Source: Candidatus Nitrosopumilus sp.
GTDB taxonomy: Archaea; Thermoproteota; Nitrososphaeria; Nitrososphaerales; Nitrosopumilaceae
Direction: 5' to 3'
Length of the DNA stretch: 6,323 nucleotides
Assembly: GCA_022758935.1 (NCBI GenBank)
Contig: JAEMQG010000109.1
Coordinates: 1-6,323 of the forward strand
The notes under the pieces were generated by a model. That model ran no database searches and was not told the DNA's origin. It worked only from the letters and a program-made list of their open reading frames with translations. Of this stretch, positions 6,105-6,323 are shown in pieces. The position numbers and the translations under genes are program-made. Numbering within the stretch: the stretch's first letter is position 1; each line of letters opens with the position of its first letter.

Positions 6105-6216
6105 CCCTAGACCATCATTCTTACAGCAGTATATTTCATCGGTAAATTTTACAATAATCGTAATTTAATAACGGTCTGTAAAAAGTCATAAAGGCTGGGA
6201 CGTAAAGTTGCAATAG
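6105..6216. other. Intergenic stretch with a weak hairpin and possible promoter
   Basis: These 112 bases separate the reductase gene from the last partial gene. A weak inverted repeat pairs TAAAT and TAC (6143-6147, 6150-6152) with GTA and ATTTA (6160-6167), with a two-base bulge and a seven-base loop; no T-run follows, so it is not a clear terminator. ATTTAAT at 6163-6169 could be a TATA element, giving an RNA start near 6193 and a leader of about 24 bases. The GGCTGGGACG at 6193-6202 is more G+C-rich than its surroundings, with no known meaning. Confidence 0.3.
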
Positions 6217-6323
6217 ATGCAGTATGTATTTTTGAGCCATGATGTAGACTGGCCAAGAAATGGTGCACCTCTTGAACATATAATGGCGAGAAAAGATCGA
6301 TTTGATAAAAATACAATAGAAAA
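6217..6323 (+). CDS. 5' end of a probable polysaccharide-deacetylase-like (NodB-fold) protein, cut by the window
   Basis: The ATG at 6217 opens a frame that runs to the window end (35 complete codons). It begins MQYVFLSHDVDW, then RNGAPLEHIMARKDRFD. A hydrophobic strand ending in HDVD or HDVDW at the very start is typical of a branch of the carbohydrate esterase 4 / NodB-like family, where the two Asp residues take the place of the TFDD metal and catalytic motif. The PLEHIMARKDRF stretch is a pattern I associate with archaeal and bacterial members found in glycan loci. Such proteins remove N-acetyl groups from sugars, but many homologues are uncharacterised. The upstream frame has a TAG directly before the ATG, which supports this start. 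The catalytic histidines would lie beyond the window, so the activity cannot be checked here. Confidence 0.6.
   Translation, partial: MQYVFLSHDVDWPRNGAPLEHIMARKDRFDKNTIE

Noticed and set aside
6109..6181. Complementary words AGACC/GGTCT and TTACAG/CTGTAA in the last intergenic gap
   Set aside because: The right-hand partners overlap, so the two pairings cannot form together, and the loops would be about 50-60 bases. This looks like chance.
6105..6216. Possible tRNA or small RNA in the intergenic gap
   Set aside because: I found no cloverleaf, no TTCRA loop and no CCA-adjacent acceptor stem.

Overview
This is an A+T-rich window with a sugar-nucleotide and glycosyltransferase locus of the kind that builds surface polysaccharide or glycoprotein glycans. 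Nothing in it identifies the organism outright. Archaeal-looking features are a TTTATTA element centred about 27 bases before an ATG (leaderless layout), few convincing Shine-Dalgarno sites, frequent ATA and AGA codons, and protein sequences that resemble archaeal versions. My best guess is an archaeon, possibly of the ammonia-oxidising Nitrososphaerota (Thaumarchaeota). That is inference.

Layout. The left edge (1-640, + strand) holds the 3' end of an unrecognised gene. Its TGA overlaps the ATG of a family 2 glycosyltransferase (GT2) that is now a pseudogene, with two frame changes and several stops. Facing it on the minus strand (2938 down to 664) is a two-gene unit: a GT2 enzyme, then one base later a protein that joins a methyltransferase-like domain to a second GT2 domain. 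Positions 2939-3139 contain no intact gene, only a possible scrap of a deaminase gene overlapping the end of the next gene.

The right half is a nucleotide-sugar cassette arranged around a roughly 100-base A+T-rich divergent promoter (4145-4247). To the left runs a CapE/WbjB-type UDP-GlcNAc 4,6-dehydratase/epimerase. To the right run a WecB/CapG-type UDP-HexNAc 2-epimerase and a short RmlD-type 4-keto reductase. By analogy with the WbvB/WbvR/WbvD route, these three steps (4,6-dehydration with epimerisation, 4-reduction, 2-epimerisation) would make a UDP-activated L-6-deoxy-HexNAc such as UDP-L-RhaNAc, UDP-L-QuiNAc or a related sugar. The GT2 enzymes next door could transfer that sugar or others. 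The right edge opens a gene whose SHDVDW start suggests a polysaccharide-deacetylase-like (NodB-fold) protein, cut off by the window.

I see no tRNA, rRNA, CRISPR array, insertion sequence or integrase. The window looks like a variable glycan island with gene turnover: a decayed transferase, gene scraps, strand switches and uneven base composition. I do not see a wholly new defence or mobile system.
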